The notes under the pieces: generated by a model
What the model was told of the DNA's origin: nothing
Databases searched by the model: none
Seen by the model: the letters and a program-made list of their open reading frames with translations, nothing else
In this document: one piece after another, positions 1-10,112 of the stretch
Numbering within the stretch: position 1 is the first letter of the stretch
Layout: the number at the start of each line of letters is the position of its first letter
Position numbers and translations under genes: made by a program
DNA from: Salvelinus alpinus
Taxonomy: Eukaryota; Chordata; Actinopteri; Salmoniformes; Salmonidae
DNA: 64,000 nt
Reading direction: 5' to 3'
NCBI RefSeq assembly: GCF_045679555.1
Contig: NC_092087.1
Coordinates: 85,266,367-85,330,366 of the forward strand

Positions 1-179
1 TCTTTCTATTCAAGGCTTTGTCTCTATCATTTATTTAATATCTCAATGTTCAAAGTTTAGCCGATTCCAACAGTATCTTGGCAACACGTACGACGCTGCA
101 CCTTGGCCCACTTCTTCCGACGGCCTTTACAACCTTACATTGAGATCTTTACATTTGTCAGTTAAGTGCCTGCACCGTC

Positions 180-390
180 TGTCCTTTCAAATTCAAATCC
201 AAGTGTTTCAGTTGGGCAGTTAAGGTCCTGCAAGAACCCCCACCAACTTAAGAGGTTCCTCGATGAACCCCACCTCCTATGGGGTTCTTGGAATAACCTT
301 TTGGGGGGAATTTTGAGTGCCAAGAACCCTAAGGTTCTTTTGAGAACTTTAAGGATCGTAGAAGAACCCTTGTTGAACCACACATGTTTA
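180..390. repeat. AGAACCC-rich interspersed repeat
   Basis: The stretch is built from alternating copies of AAGAACCC and GGGTTCTT-like words, including a central CTCCTATGGGGTTCTTGG. This gives it partial dyad symmetry. It resembles the MITE-like repeat at about 25413-25505. No open frame longer than chance is present. The class is not certain. Confidence 0.4.
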
Positions 391-788
391 GTGTAAGAAA
401 ATCCATACGTAAATTGTTAAGATTGTAAGAAAAGTAATGCATGAAAACATAACTGTTAAATTAGATCTGTAAACGTACAAAACCCTATGTTATGACTATG
501 AATGAACATTTACATGTTGAATTCTTACTTTATGTATCCTTTTACTCGGTTACAGATATCTGTTATACTTACAAACTTTTGTCAGGAACGTAGCTAGTCA
601 AAGTTAGCCAGTCAATCAAGCAATTCCAGCCCAGACTTTAGTTGCTTTGCGGTATCATTTCCAAAACAAAATAAAAGTCTAGGGCCTTCAGCAAATTACT
701 TGTGTTAGAATGATACTATAAAGACACAGAAGAGCCTTGTCCAGAATAACCGCCTGAGCTGCAAAATAGAAAGTAAATATGATTTAGG
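391..788. other. Unannotated AT-rich sequence
   Basis: No gene, splice-bounded open frame or repeat that I recognise is visible here. Confidence 0.5.
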
Positions 789-1010
789 CTAGGCCTAGGG
801 CTCCCAATTGGCGCACTGCATCTCAGTGCACGAGGCATCACTACAGTCCCTGGTTCAATTCCAGGCTTTATCACATCCAGACGGGATTGGGAGTCCCACA
901 GGGCGGTGCACAAATGGCCCAGCGTTGTCTGGATTTGGCCAGGGTAGGCTGTCATTGTAAATAGGAATTTGTTCTTAACTTGCCAAGTTAAATAAGGGTT
1001 ACGTTTAAAA
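789..1010 (+). mobile_element. tRNA-derived SINE
   Basis: The 5' head GGGCTCCCAATTGGCGCA and the box-B-like GGTTCAATTCC are tRNA-like and would be an internal RNA polymerase III promoter. The body contains GGCCCAGCGTTGTC, and the 3' tail AACTTGCCAAGTTAAATAAG matches the LINE-derived tail found on the other SINEs in the window. The copy at 4181 is the same family and is less decayed. Confidence 0.85.
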
Positions 1011-1018
1011 AATGTAAA

Positions 1019-1040
1019 TAATATATATATATATATATAT
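1019..1040. repeat. (AT)n microsatellite
   Basis: About eleven AT dinucleotides directly follow the SINE tail. Confidence 0.9.
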
Positions 1041-1784
1041 CATCCACTATATAAATATGCCATGCAGTTGTGTGTTTATTTAATAGCCAAAACTCTCCAT
1101 TCTCTATTACTCCTCAGTTGAGTTTACTTCACATTTAGGTAGCTAATATAATGGATTTGTTTGCCAGCGTGAGTCTAGATACCACTAGCTGTATTATGCC
1201 TACAACAGTGAAGTTCCAGTCTGCTAGGTGTTTCTCTACAGTAAGGGCATATATCTGGGTGACGTGGACATCCCCATGCATGCACCTTATATAAACCTTG
1301 TTGTCTGTCTCTCTGACAATAGCAACATTGAATTTGAATATTGAAACAATCTCCAACTGTCCCATAGTAATGTACGTGTTGGGAGTCGGGACGAGACTGA
1401 CAGACAGCGTTTCTCAGCCAGTCGAAATCATTAATCAGCTGGCATCATTTTATGGATATATACAAAGAAATGTCAATTGAAAAAGGTGAAATGAAACGAA
1501 GTGCAGCTAGTTTGCAGTCTTTCCAGCAACCGAACCGATAGAACGAACGAACAGCCGGCTTGGGTAGCAACCCTAGATTTGTTTTGGGACTATATTTTGT
1601 GGAAGGATGAAATAGTATGAATAAATTCATCAAAATAACGTTTTGGTTAACGGCTACGATTGCAGACAGGGCCCAGAGAATGGGAATGGGGCAATATTGA
1701 ATTAGAAATTTACGTTATAATGCCCACAATCACAGCCAGTAGTATATACCAGGAATAATGAAATGTGAATCTATGAATTATGTA
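1041..1784. other. No recognisable feature
   Basis: Short open frames occur on both strands, but none shows a protein motif, paired splice signals or similarity to another part of the window. Confidence 0.5.
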
Positions 1785-3363
1785 CAGTGCATTTGGAAAG
1801 TATTCAGACCCCTTGACTTTTTCAAAATGTTGTTACATTACAACTTAATTCTAAAATTGATTAAATATATTGTTATGTCTCATCAATCTACACACAGTAC
1901 CCCATAATGACAATGAAAAATACCTGTTTTTTTTTGACATTTTGGCAAATGTATTCAAAATAAAATGAAATATCACAATTACATAAGTATTCAGACCCTT
2001 TACTCAGTACTTTGTTGAAGCACGTTTGGCAGCGATTACAGCCTCGAGTCTTCTTGGGTATGACGCTACAAGCTTGGCACACCTGTATTTGGGAAGTTTC
2101 TTCCAATCTTCTCTGTAGATCCTCTCAAAATCTGTCAGGTTGGATGGGGAATGTCGCTGCACAGCTATTTTCAGTTCTCTCCAGAGATGTTCGATCGGGT
2201 TCAAGTCCGGGATCTGGCTGGGCCCCTCAAGGACATTCAGAGACATGTCCCAAAGCCACTCCTACGTTGTCTTGGCTGTGTGCTTAGGGTTGTTGTCCTG
2301 TTGGAAGGTGAACCTTCGCCCCAGTCTGAGGCCCTGAGCGCTCTGGAGCAGGTTTTCATCAAGAATCTCTCTGACTAGTCTCCCAATCCCTGCCACTGAA
2401 AAACATCCCCATAGCATGATGCTGCCACCACCATACTTCACTGTAGGGATGGTGCCAGATTTCTTCCAGAAGTGATGCTTGGCATTCAGGCCAAAGAGTT
2501 CAATCTTGGTTTCATCAAACCAGAGAATCTTGTTTCTCATGGTCAGAGTCATTTTGATGCCTCTTGGCAAACTCCAAGCGGCTGATGTGCCTTTTACTGA
2601 GGAGTGGCTTCCGTCTGGCCACTCTACCATAAAGGATTGATTGGTGGAGTGCTGCAGAGATGGTTGTCCTTCTGGAAGGTTCTCCGATCTCCACAGAGGA
2701 ACTCTGGAGCTCAGGGAGAGTGACCATCGGGTTCTTGGTCACCTCCCTGACCAAGGCCCTTCTCCCCTGATTGTTTAGTTTGGCCGGGGGGCCAGCTCTA
2801 GGAAGAGTCTTGGTGGTTCCAAATTTCTTCCATTTAAGAATGATGGAGGCCGCTGTGTTGTTGGGCACCTTCAATGCTACAGACATTTTTTGGTTCCCTT
2901 TCCCAGATCTGTGCCTCGACAGAATCCTGTCTCGAGGCTCTACAGACAATTCCTTCGACCCCATGGCTTGATTTTTGCTCTGACATGCACAGTAAACTGT
3001 GGGACCTTATATAGACAGGTGTGTGCCTTTCCAAATCATGTCCAATCAATTTAATTTACCACAGGTAAACAGGTGAACTCCAATCAAGTTTTAGAAACAT
3101 CTCAAGAATGATCAATGGAAACAGGATGCAGCTGAGCTCAATTTCAAGTCTCATAGCAAAGGGTCTGAATACTTATGTAAATAAGGTATTTCAGTTTTTT
3201 TTTAAAGTTTTTTTAAAAACTATTTCTTGAAACCTTTTTTTGCTTTGACATTATGGGGTATTGTGGGTAGATTGATAAGGAAAATGTTTAATTGACTCCA
3301 TTTTATGTAACATAACAAAATGTGGAAGAAGTCAAGGGGTTTGAATACTTTCCAAATTCTCTG
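1785..3363 (-). mobile_element. Tc1/mariner transposon, near full length
   Basis: Terminal inverted repeats are visible: CAGTGCATTTGGAAAGTATT at the left and its diverged reverse complement ending CTTTCCAAATTCTCTG at the right. The left end is preceded by TA, the usual Tc1 target. The 1.6 kb length fits a Tc1 element with one transposase gene, which lies on the minus strand and is broken. A piece of the same family occurs at the right end of the window. Confidence 0.9.
2004..2964 (-). pseudogene. Tc1 transposase pseudogene
   Basis: Tc1 transposases bind the element ends through paired-like helix-turn-helix domains and cut with a DDE catalytic domain. The reading is split over three frames. 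2964-2515 carries the helix-turn-helix part (SVEPRDRILSRHRSGKGNQK). 2630-2262 carries the first catalytic Asp in WFDETKIELFG and the second in FQQDNNPKHT. 2246-2004 carries DLNPIEHLWRELK with the third acidic residue. At least two frameshifts separate these pieces, so no functional enzyme can be made. The triad itself is still readable, so decay is moderate. Confidence 0.9.
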
Positions 3364-4180
3364 TGTGACCACTGGAGTCTTTGTCATTCATAATATTTAG
3401 TGATAGAATATTTTGAAAGGTATTTCATCACTCAAAATCTTGCCAAAGCATATTCTGTATGAGGGGTTAATATGAATTTAAAATAATTTGACATGATTTA
3501 TATGAATCGGGGCATGAACATATGGACTTTGAAATGAATAAGGGAGAGGTTAAATGTAGGCTAAGTCTGGCATCAGCTTATTCCCACACTTTACAATAAC
3601 TGTTGCAGTGGTCTTAGGTAGTCTCCGTATAGGCTGTTCCCTCCATTGTGACACTGCTGCCCAGTTGAAGAGCTTGTGATCTCCATGCAGCACCACGCGC
3701 CTTAGTAAAAGCACCCCTCAGCCTCAGAAGACGCCCTTCTGGAGGCATGTAGCCACGGAGTCATTATACCCTAATATAGACCTATTTGCCTACTAGCCAA
3801 ATAAAGTGCAGAGCATGCATGATGCGTGCAACTCATCATTCCAACATATGTGAACATTTAATTCATCCTTCATTCAGTTCAGTGAGTCAGTATATCATCC
3901 ATTCTGTCACTTGTCTGAGTTACAATAGGAACTAAATCAAAGAGAATAGAACAGTTTGATCCGTTTGTTTATTGAAATCCATGTGTGTATTCAAAATTAT
4001 CTACATTTCCAAAGTTATTTAGCCTATCACTTTAATTATTAAATGCTTAGTTTAGGCCGATCCAAATATAAAAAAAATAGGCCTTCAACTTAGGCTATCA
4101 TTGTGGGTACTGGTGTCTTGCGGGATAATTATAGAACTCTATTTGTGTTTCATAACAGTTTTTATTATAGGCCTCCATTT
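3364..4180. other. No recognisable feature
   Basis: AT-rich unique-looking sequence lies between the Tc1 and a SINE. No coding exon is supported. Confidence 0.5.
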
Positions 4181-4419
4181 GGGCTCCCGAGTGGCGCAGA
4201 GGTCTAAGGCACTGCATCTCAGTGCAAGAGGTGTCACTATAGTACCTGGTTTGAATCCAGGCTGTATCACATCCGGCTGGGATTGGGAGTCCCAACAGGG
4301 CGGCGCACAATTGGCCCAGCGTTGTCCGTGTTAGGGGAGGCCGAAGTAGGCCGCCATTGTAAATAAGAATTTGTTCTTAAAACTGACTTGCCTAGTTAAA
4401 TAAAGGTTAAATATAAAAA
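4181..4419 (+). mobile_element. tRNA-derived SINE
   Basis: The head reads GGGCTCCCGAGTGGCGCAGA with box B at GGTTTGAATCC. The body has GGCGGCGCACAATTGGCCCA, and the tail is TTGCCTAGTTAAATAAAGG followed by an A-rich end. This is the best-preserved copy of this SINE family in the window. The tail is shared with L2/RSg-1-like LINEs of salmonids, which are thought to supply its reverse transcriptase. Confidence 0.9.
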
Positions 4420-5293
4420 GAGACCCTAGCTCACTGGCCTCTAAATATAGCCTCTAAATACATTTTAAACAAAATAGTTTAAGAAGCACATGAAGTGGCT
4501 GGTAGGGAAAACAGATCAGGCAATAAGAATAGGCTATAGATAGTTGTAACCATTTGGGACCCCTTGGCTATTTAACTCAGGACAGGTTATAGCCTAGACT
4601 TAATAAATATAACATATATACTTAAAGGCTATAACGAGCCTACATACAGAGTGGAATTCACAAATACAACAGTCAAACTTCCTAATATAAGGCCTACAGT
4701 CCGTGCTCCCAAATACTGGAAAAAGTGTGATTCATTAGGTTGCATGACCACCACTGTAGCATCACATGGCTATAAAAAATAAATTATACAATTAATAGAT
4801 TCCCCCAAAAATGTTGTGATTAATAAGACTGAACTAGATCAAAGGTAATTCAATAATAAATATTGTGTTGCACCTTTAACAAATAGCCTAACAAATGAAC
4901 ATCTCTTGAAATAATTCAAAGACTTCTGACTGTCTTTATTAATACATCCTCTATATCTAATGGGCTTTGGCTGTCTGGTCTGAATACTTTCCTGAATGCT
5001 CTGTAGGTTAGGCTACTATGGTGAGCGAGCGTTGCGCATTTTCATTATTAATAATATTGATTACCCATTTATTTGTCTTTGTCTGCAAATCGTCCTCTTA
5101 AAATGTAGGCTATATCCTATAGGACCTTAAAACCTTAAATTAAGGTTAAAGAAAAAAAGAATAAGAATGACTGTGGTCATTTTTGTTTCTTTCTGTTCTA
5201 AATTGAGACAGCATATTCCATATTGGATTGTCTAAAAATGTGGGAAATGACCTTTTAGATGCCCATCAAAATTCTGGGGGAGGACCCCCAGAC
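4420..5293. other. No recognisable feature
   Basis: AT-rich sequence without supported genes. The end, 5260-5293, has a short GGGGGAGGACCCCC palindrome beside the LTR-like element that follows. Confidence 0.45.
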
Positions 5294-5743
5294 TGTAACG
5301 GTCGTCTTGTGGTGAATGAGCGGACCAAGGCGCAGCGGGTGATGAATACATAATGATATTTATTAAAGCAAAGACGAAACACGAAGAACACTTGAGAAAT
5401 ACAAAACGACGTAGACAGACCTGGACTTGAGAACTTACAATATACGAAGAACGCACGAACAGGAAAAGACTACATACACGAACGACAAAACGAAACAGTC
5501 CCGTGTGGTAACATATACGGACACAGGAGACAACCACCCACAACAAACAATGTGAAACAACCTACCTATATATGGTTCTCAATCAGAGGAAACGTCAAAC
5601 ACCTGCCTCTGATTGAGAACCATACAAGGTCAATTAACAATGACACTAAACATATAACAAACAACACAGACTGCCCACCCAGCTCACGTCCTGCCCCACT
5701 AAACACAACTATACAAAAGGAAAACAAGGTCAGGAACGTGACA
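5294..5743 (-). mobile_element. Solo LTR-like element with a strong internal hairpin
   Basis: The segment starts TGTAACGGTCG and ends GGAACGTGACA, the TG..CA form of an LTR. It holds a 19-bp perfect inverted repeat, 5571-5589 against 5606-5624, around a 16-base loop. A TTTATTAAAG word lies near 5360. No 4-6 bp target duplication is found at the chosen ends (CAGAC versus CCGCC), so the boundaries or a later deletion are uncertain. Minus orientation is inferred only from similarity to LTR layouts. Confidence 0.6.
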
Positions 5744-5754
5744 CCGCCAGGTTA

Positions 5755-6157
5755 TGTAATGCCCGAGGTGTAGTGGATGAACAGGAGTCAAACGCAGGAG
5801 ACAGAGAGTTCAGAGTAGCGTTCCAAATTTAATTCCCCCACACGGGTGCAAACACGACGCTACTCAAAAAACAAATGCTTCACCACAAACAGAGTGAGAA
5901 ACACGGAAAATACCAACCAACACGATACCCAGAGACAACAAGAATGTACAGAGTGTACACACAACAATCCCGCACACCCAGCAGGCCGGGCTGCTGGGTA
6001 ATAAAGCCCCACAAATCACCCTAACCACAAACAGGTGTACCTACTCAACAAAAAGGGAGGGGGAGGAAAAGTCAGTAGCAGCTAGTAGGCCGGTGACGAC
6101 GACCGCCGAGCGCCACCCGAACAGGAAGGGGAGCCACCTTCGGTGGGAGTCGTTACA
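5755..6157 (-). mobile_element. Solo LTR flanked by a GGTTA target duplication
   Basis: The segment begins TGTAATGCCCGAGG and ends GGAGTCGTTACA, so its termini are 5'-TGTAA..TTACA-3'. GGTTA occurs directly before it (5750-5754) and directly after it (6158-6162), a 5-bp target duplication as expected for a Ty3/Gypsy-type integrase. No internal retroelement genes remain, so it is a solo LTR left by recombination between two LTRs. Read on the minus strand it runs from TGTAACGACTCCC to CCTCGGGCATTACA. Confidence 0.85.
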
Positions 6158-6224
6158 GGTTATATCTGATCAGTGAAATGTTTGTATTGTATATGATGGT
6201 GGTACTGTATTACCCTCCGCCACC

Positions 6225-6305
6225 TTTACCTCAATGGATATTTTTATGTTTCGTTCACTACCAGTGCAGTAGGTGGCCGATATACGACAATAGGTGTGCT
6301 CCAAA
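6225..6305 (+). repeat. Diverged copy of a short block found upstream of zinc-finger gene A
   Basis: The words TGGATATTT, TTTCGTTCAC, CAGTAGGTGGC and CAATAGGTGT occur in the same order at 11294-11370, about 80 bases upstream of exon 1 of gene A. It may be a repeat or a relic of a duplicated promoter region. Confidence 0.45.
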
Positions 6306-6420
6306 AACATTTACATATTTTTTATAAGCACTTCAGTGACGTGTTGGTTGTCAGGAAAAGGCATCATGGGTACAGGAAGCCAGATCTGCATCACCATCTT
6401 AGACCCTCAGTACATCTAGT

Positions 6421-6515
6421 TGGTGTCAACCACAGAACTCACACTCTTCTGTTACACACAGCCAGTATAATGTATCCTACCAAACTCCTCTCTTCACTCT
6501 GGAAGTACACTTGAT
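6421..6515 (+). promoter_or_regulatory. Decayed first-exon block of an Ig-receptor gene (copy P1)
   Basis: The block shares GTCAACCACAGAACTCACAC and CTTCACTCTGgAAGTACACTT with three other copies at 7342, 54663 and 63550. In the others the second motif reads CTGTAAGTAC, a good splice donor. Here GT is GG, so the donor is lost. It is probably the 5' untranslated exon of a CD22-like receptor; the role is inferred from the neighbouring Ig exons. Confidence 0.45.
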
Positions 6516-6540
6516 ATTACCTTTTACATTACAATTCAGC

Positions 6541-6912
6541 TTTGTTCTTGGTGGTTTGTTCTGCAGAATCAATGTCAGCATGTCAGTCTCATAGTAAAAC
6601 CTTTGTTCTTGATGGTTTGCTTTGCAGAATGAATGTCAGCATGTCAGTCTCATAGTAAAACCTTTGTTCTTGATGGTTTGCTTTGCAGAATGAATGTCAG
6701 CATGTCAGTCTCATAGTAAAACCTTTGTTCTTGATGGTTTGCTTTGCAGAATGAATGTCAGCATGTCAGTCTCATAGTAAAACCTTTGTTCTTGATGGTT
6801 TGCTTTGCAGAATGAATGTCAACATGTCAGTCTCATAGTTAAACCTTTGTTCTTGATGGTTTGCTTTGCAGAATGAATGTCAACATGTCAGTCTCATAGT
6901 TAAACCTTTGGT
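6541..6912. repeat. 61-bp minisatellite, about six copies
   Basis: The word TTTGTTCTTG recurs at 6541, 6602, 6663, 6724, 6785 and 6846, an exact 61-base period. A truncated seventh unit follows. Later units differ by CAGCATG to CAACATG and by AGTAAAA to AGTTAAA. The array directly follows the decayed receptor 5' block P1. A matching single unit-like sequence, TTTGTTCTTG followed by TTGG, is found downstream of block P3 near 54880. Confidence 0.95.
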
Positions 6913-7249
6913 TTGTTTTGCATCGGTTCCATATGTGTTATGTTTTAGCAGGTAATAAAAAAGTAGGTGATTATGTTAATTGCCTGATACCACTTAATTG
7001 CATTATCAGTAATTAGCATTATCAGTAATAAACAGTTGATATAAATAGGTTGTCTTTATTAAAGCGGTAGCACAACTTGACATAGGTGTAATCTACATAA
7101 TAATTACAATCTTTCTCCTCTCTTTTGCTGTATAGTCATCTACTCTAACTGGGGCACAGATCTGTAGGTCCATGTGACATCATTAGTCATGTTGCATCAA
7201 GTGTCTTTAGGTCTTTGAAATGTGCCATGTAAGTTCCATGTCTTATTAT

Positions 7250-7440
7250 AATTGTTCTAAGTAAGCTACGAGATGCATGTTAATGACTTAAAGAGGAAGG
7301 AAAAGGAATTTCTGTATAAGATACTTGTGTCCTGACTACTTTAGATATGAGTCAACCACAGAACTCACACTTTCTGTTTCTATGCACTGCCAGTCAGTTG
7401 ACTTACAAGACCTCCCTCCTTCACTTCACTCTGTAAGTAC
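7250..7440 (+). promoter_or_regulatory. Upstream/first-exon block of an Ig-receptor gene (copy P2)
   Basis: The block has the order GCATGTTAATGACTTAAAGA, GAGTCAACCACAGAACTCAC, CAGTCAGTTGACTTACAAGA, CTTCACTCTGTAAGTAC. The same order is seen at 63485-63660 and, more diverged, at 54630-54810. The last word contains an intact GTAAGT donor at 7433. Ig-domain pseudoexons begin about 1.1 kb downstream, with a LINE fragment between. The block is probably a promoter and a noncoding first exon. Confidence 0.55.
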
Positions 7441-7566
7441 TCTTGACTTGTATATCTTGAAAAATGGTGTTTGATAGATTTAGTGATAAACCATATATTG
7501 TGATAATGACAGGGTCCCATGTATCAATACTATAGTCATGATTATGAGAATTTAACAGATCTGAAG

Positions 7567-8505
7567 AATCTAGCTTAGATTGTAGGACGGCCGGGGTTGT
7601 TAAGCATATCCCAGTTTAGGACACCTAACAGTACAAACTCTGAAGATAAATGTGGGGCAATGAATTCACATATGGTGTCCAGGGCACAGCTGGGGGCTAA
7701 GGGGGGTCTATAACAAGTGGCAACAGTGAGACTTATTTATGGAAAGGTGGATTTTTAAAAGCTCGAACTGTTTGGGCACAGACCTGGATAGCATGACAGA
7801 ACTCTGCAGGCTGTCTCTGCAGTAGATTGCAACTCCACCCCCTTTGGCAGTTCTATCTTGGCAGAAAATGTTGTAGTTGGGGATGGAAATTTCAGAATTT
7901 TTGGTGGCCTTCCTAAGCCAGGATTCAGACACAGCTAGAACATCAGGGTTGGCGCAGTGTGCTAAAGCAGTGAAAAAAAATCTTGGGGAGGAGGCTTAAC
8001 ATGCATGAAATCAAGGCTTTCAAAGCTTTTACGGTTACAGAAATCAACAAATGAGAGCACCTGGGGAATAGGAGTGGAACTGGGGGCAACAGGGCCTGGG
8101 TTAACCTCTACATCACCAGAAGAACAGAGGAGGAGTAGGATAAGGGTACGGCTGAAGGCTATAAGAACTGGTCGTCTAGTGCGTCGGGGACAGAGAATAA
8201 AAAGAGCAGATTTCTGGGAGTGGTAGAATAGATTCAGGGCATAATGTACAGACAATGGTATGGTAGGATGTGAGTACATTGGAGGTAAACCTAGGCATTG
8301 AGTGACAATGAGAGAGGTTTCGTCTCTGGAGGCACCAGTTAAGCCCGGTGAGGTCTCTACATGTGTGTGGGGTTGGCCAAAAGAGCTATGTAAGGCATTT
8401 TGAGCGGGACTGAGGGCTCTACAGTGAAATAAAACAATAAGAACTAGCCAAGACAGTAGTAGACAAGGCATATTGACATTAGAGAGAGGCATAAAGCAAT
8501 CACAG
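7567..8505 (-). mobile_element. LINE 5'-end fragment (L2/RSg-1-like)
   Basis: It aligns by eye to 58626-59570 of the nearly full-length LINE and covers the start of the ORF and part of the endonuclease region. The minus-strand frame 8492-7962 encodes a hydrophobic N-terminus, a basic stretch, a leucine-rich segment and then GDVEVNPGP; a second frame, 7932-7708, continues with endonuclease-like sequence (MSESWLRKATKNSEIS). Frameshifts break the ORF. Both ends are truncated, so it has no reverse transcriptase and no 3' tail. It lies between the P2 first-exon block and the first Ig pseudoexon. Confidence 0.85.
8091..8117 (-). other. 2A-like translational recoding motif in the LINE ORF
   Basis: The minus strand reads GDVEVNPGP, fitting the D-[VI]-E-x-N-P-G-P pattern of 2A peptides, at which ribosomes skip formation of the Gly-Pro bond. 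It follows a leucine-rich stretch, as active 2A sequences do. 2A motifs near the N-terminus of the ORF are known in several APE-type LINE clades (CR1, L2 and others). Confidence 0.75.
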
Positions 8506-8552
8506 GTGGTTGCCCTTTTTCTCTGGGTTGTTCAACCTACAAACAATTCAAG

Positions 8553-8895
8553 ATGCTTCTTAGTGTTATTCTGGTGTGTTCAGTGTTAGGCGTCCCCATG
8601 TCACTTTAGTAATTGTCTCTCACATCTCACTGATTGACACTTCTCTATGGTTTCCATTCACACTCAACTCAGCAACTACGGCAATAAAGTGTGGACAAAA
8701 AAGCCAGGTGATGCTGTCTCCCATCAACACATTGTTTGAACAGAAAGTAACACTGACCTGTAGCACCAGCTGTCCTCTGAGTGACAACCCCACCTACATT
8801 TGGTACAAGAATGGACAACGTCTAGCATGGTTATCCAAGTCCACATTGTCAGCTAAGAGATATCATTCAGACAGCTACTCCTGTGAAAGGCTTTG
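8553..8895 (+). pseudogene. Ig-superfamily receptor remnant: leader-like exon and Ig domain (CD22/Siglec-like)
   Basis: A short frame from the ATG at 8553 reads MLLSVILVCSVLGVP, like a signal peptide. It lacks a clean donor after it. From about 8684 an Ig exon reads VMLSPINTLFEQKVTLTCST, then SCPLSDNPTYIWYKNGQRL, and ends SDSYSCERL before a stop. It has the first Cys (TLTC), the Trp of WYKNG and the second Cys in YSC, which are the core of a C2-type Ig domain. The domain stops at TGA after YSCERL and has no obvious donor. The best match from knowledge is the fish B-cell receptor CD22-like family. I call it a pseudogene. Confidence 0.65.
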
Positions 8896-9060
8896 AGGGT
8901 CTCCTTTCTCCTGCAGTGTGTGTGTTTTTAAAAATCTAAGATGACCCAATGCAACAATGGATACCATTACAGATATAACTTTAGTCAGTGTTTATTTACA
9001 GTACAGTGGAACTACTGTAACTAGTTGATGTACCTCCAATTGTTTGTTGTTTTTGGTCAG

Positions 9061-9412
9061 AACTGTTTCAACGTGACTTACACTCATCAGAGTATCTGTG
9101 CTTTGAAGGGCTCAACAGTGGAACTGCCCTGCACATATAGACACCCAAATATTCATGACGTTTTAAAAGCAAACTAGTATATTCAGAGAAACGTGATGAA
9201 GTGCTTAAAGCCCTGAACTTGGACACAGAGCATGCAGATCGTGCTGAGTACCTTAAGGCCCCCAAAAAAGACCGTGCGATTCAAGAGAAGGACTGCACCC
9301 TGAAAATCACAGACCTAAGAGAGAACGATTCTGCTGAGTACAAGTTCAGATTTATAACAGAATTTAGAGAATGGGGGTACAGCTTCCCTGTAACAACTCT
9401 GAATGTCACAGG
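9061..9412 (+). pseudogene. V-type Ig domain pseudoexon (CD22/Siglec-like)
   Basis: A TTTTTGGTCAG acceptor precedes NCFNVTYTHQSICALKGSTV, which continues ELPCTYRHPNIHDV, the first half of a V-set domain with its B-strand Cys. A stop and a frameshift follow near 9172. The second half reopens in another frame (9201-9412) with EKDCTLKITDLRENDSAEYK then FRFITEFREWGYSFP, ending LNVTG before a GTAATA donor. The DLRENDSAEYKFRF segment is typical of the distal domain of fish CD22-like proteins. The segment holding the core Trp is missing. A second remnant of the same exon is at 37018-38308. Confidence 0.75.
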
Positions 9413-9539
9413 TAATATATAATATCTACTACTTCTACAACTACTAATACAGGTAATATTACACAAACAGTTTAAGATATGGAGTCTTGGTCTATGGCAC
9501 AGAGTACTGACAAAGGGATGTTTCTACACCTAATTTCAG

Positions 9540-9752
9540 GTCTGCAGGTGAAGGAGACTCCAGCCACAGAGAAAGGGAATCTGACACTGACCTGTAGCAC
9601 CACCTGTACTCTAACTGAACCCCACCTACTTCTGGTACAAGAACTAAAAACATCTCACCAACTCAAAGACTCAAGAAAACTCCCTGATCCTAGACCCAGT
9701 CAGCAAAGAGGATGCAGGCAGATACTCCTGTGCTGTAGAAGGCTGCAATAGC
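9540..9752 (+). pseudogene. C2-type Ig pseudoexon
   Basis: After a TTTCAG acceptor the frame reads LQVKETPATEKGNLTLTCST, then TCTLTE. A frameshift follows, after which another frame gives LILDPVSKEDAGRYSCAVEG. Both Cys positions and the D-A-G-x-Y-S-C signature of an Ig F strand are present. The exon stops abruptly at a LINE 3' end beginning near 9753. It would follow the V-type exon in a receptor gene, but the frameshift and the LINE junction disable it. Confidence 0.75.
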
Positions 9753-10112
9753 CCACCCAATCCACCTACCTCATCCCCATATTGTTTTTATTTACTTTTC
9801 TGCTCTTTTGCACACCAGTATTTCTACTTGCACATCTTCATCTGCTCATCTATCACTCCAGTGTTAATTTGCTAAATTGTAGTTACTTCGCTACTATGGC
9901 CTATTTATTGCCTTACCTCGTCACGCCAGACTTTCTTTTTTTTCTATTGTGTTATTGACTGTACGCTTGTTTATTCCATGTGTAACTCTGTGTTGTTGTT
10001 TGTGTCGCACTGCTTTGCTTTATCTTGGCCAGGTCGCAATTGTAAATGAGAACTTGTTCTCAACTAGCTTACCTGGTTAAATAAAGGTGAAATAAAAAAA
10101 ATAAAAAAAATA
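9753..10112 (+). mobile_element. LINE 3'-end fragment
   Basis: From GCCCACCCAATCCACCTACC to TACCTGGTTAAATAAAGGTG it matches the 3' end of the LINE copy at 16030-16400. It is a 5'-truncated insertion carrying only the 3' untranslated region and A-rich tail. It lies directly against the Ig pseudoexon. Confidence 0.85.

Noticed and set aside
8005-8226. Plus-strand frames across the LINE fragments at 7.6-8.5 kb and 57.8-58.8 kb
   Set aside because: These are antisense to the LINE ORF and contain no independent protein motif.
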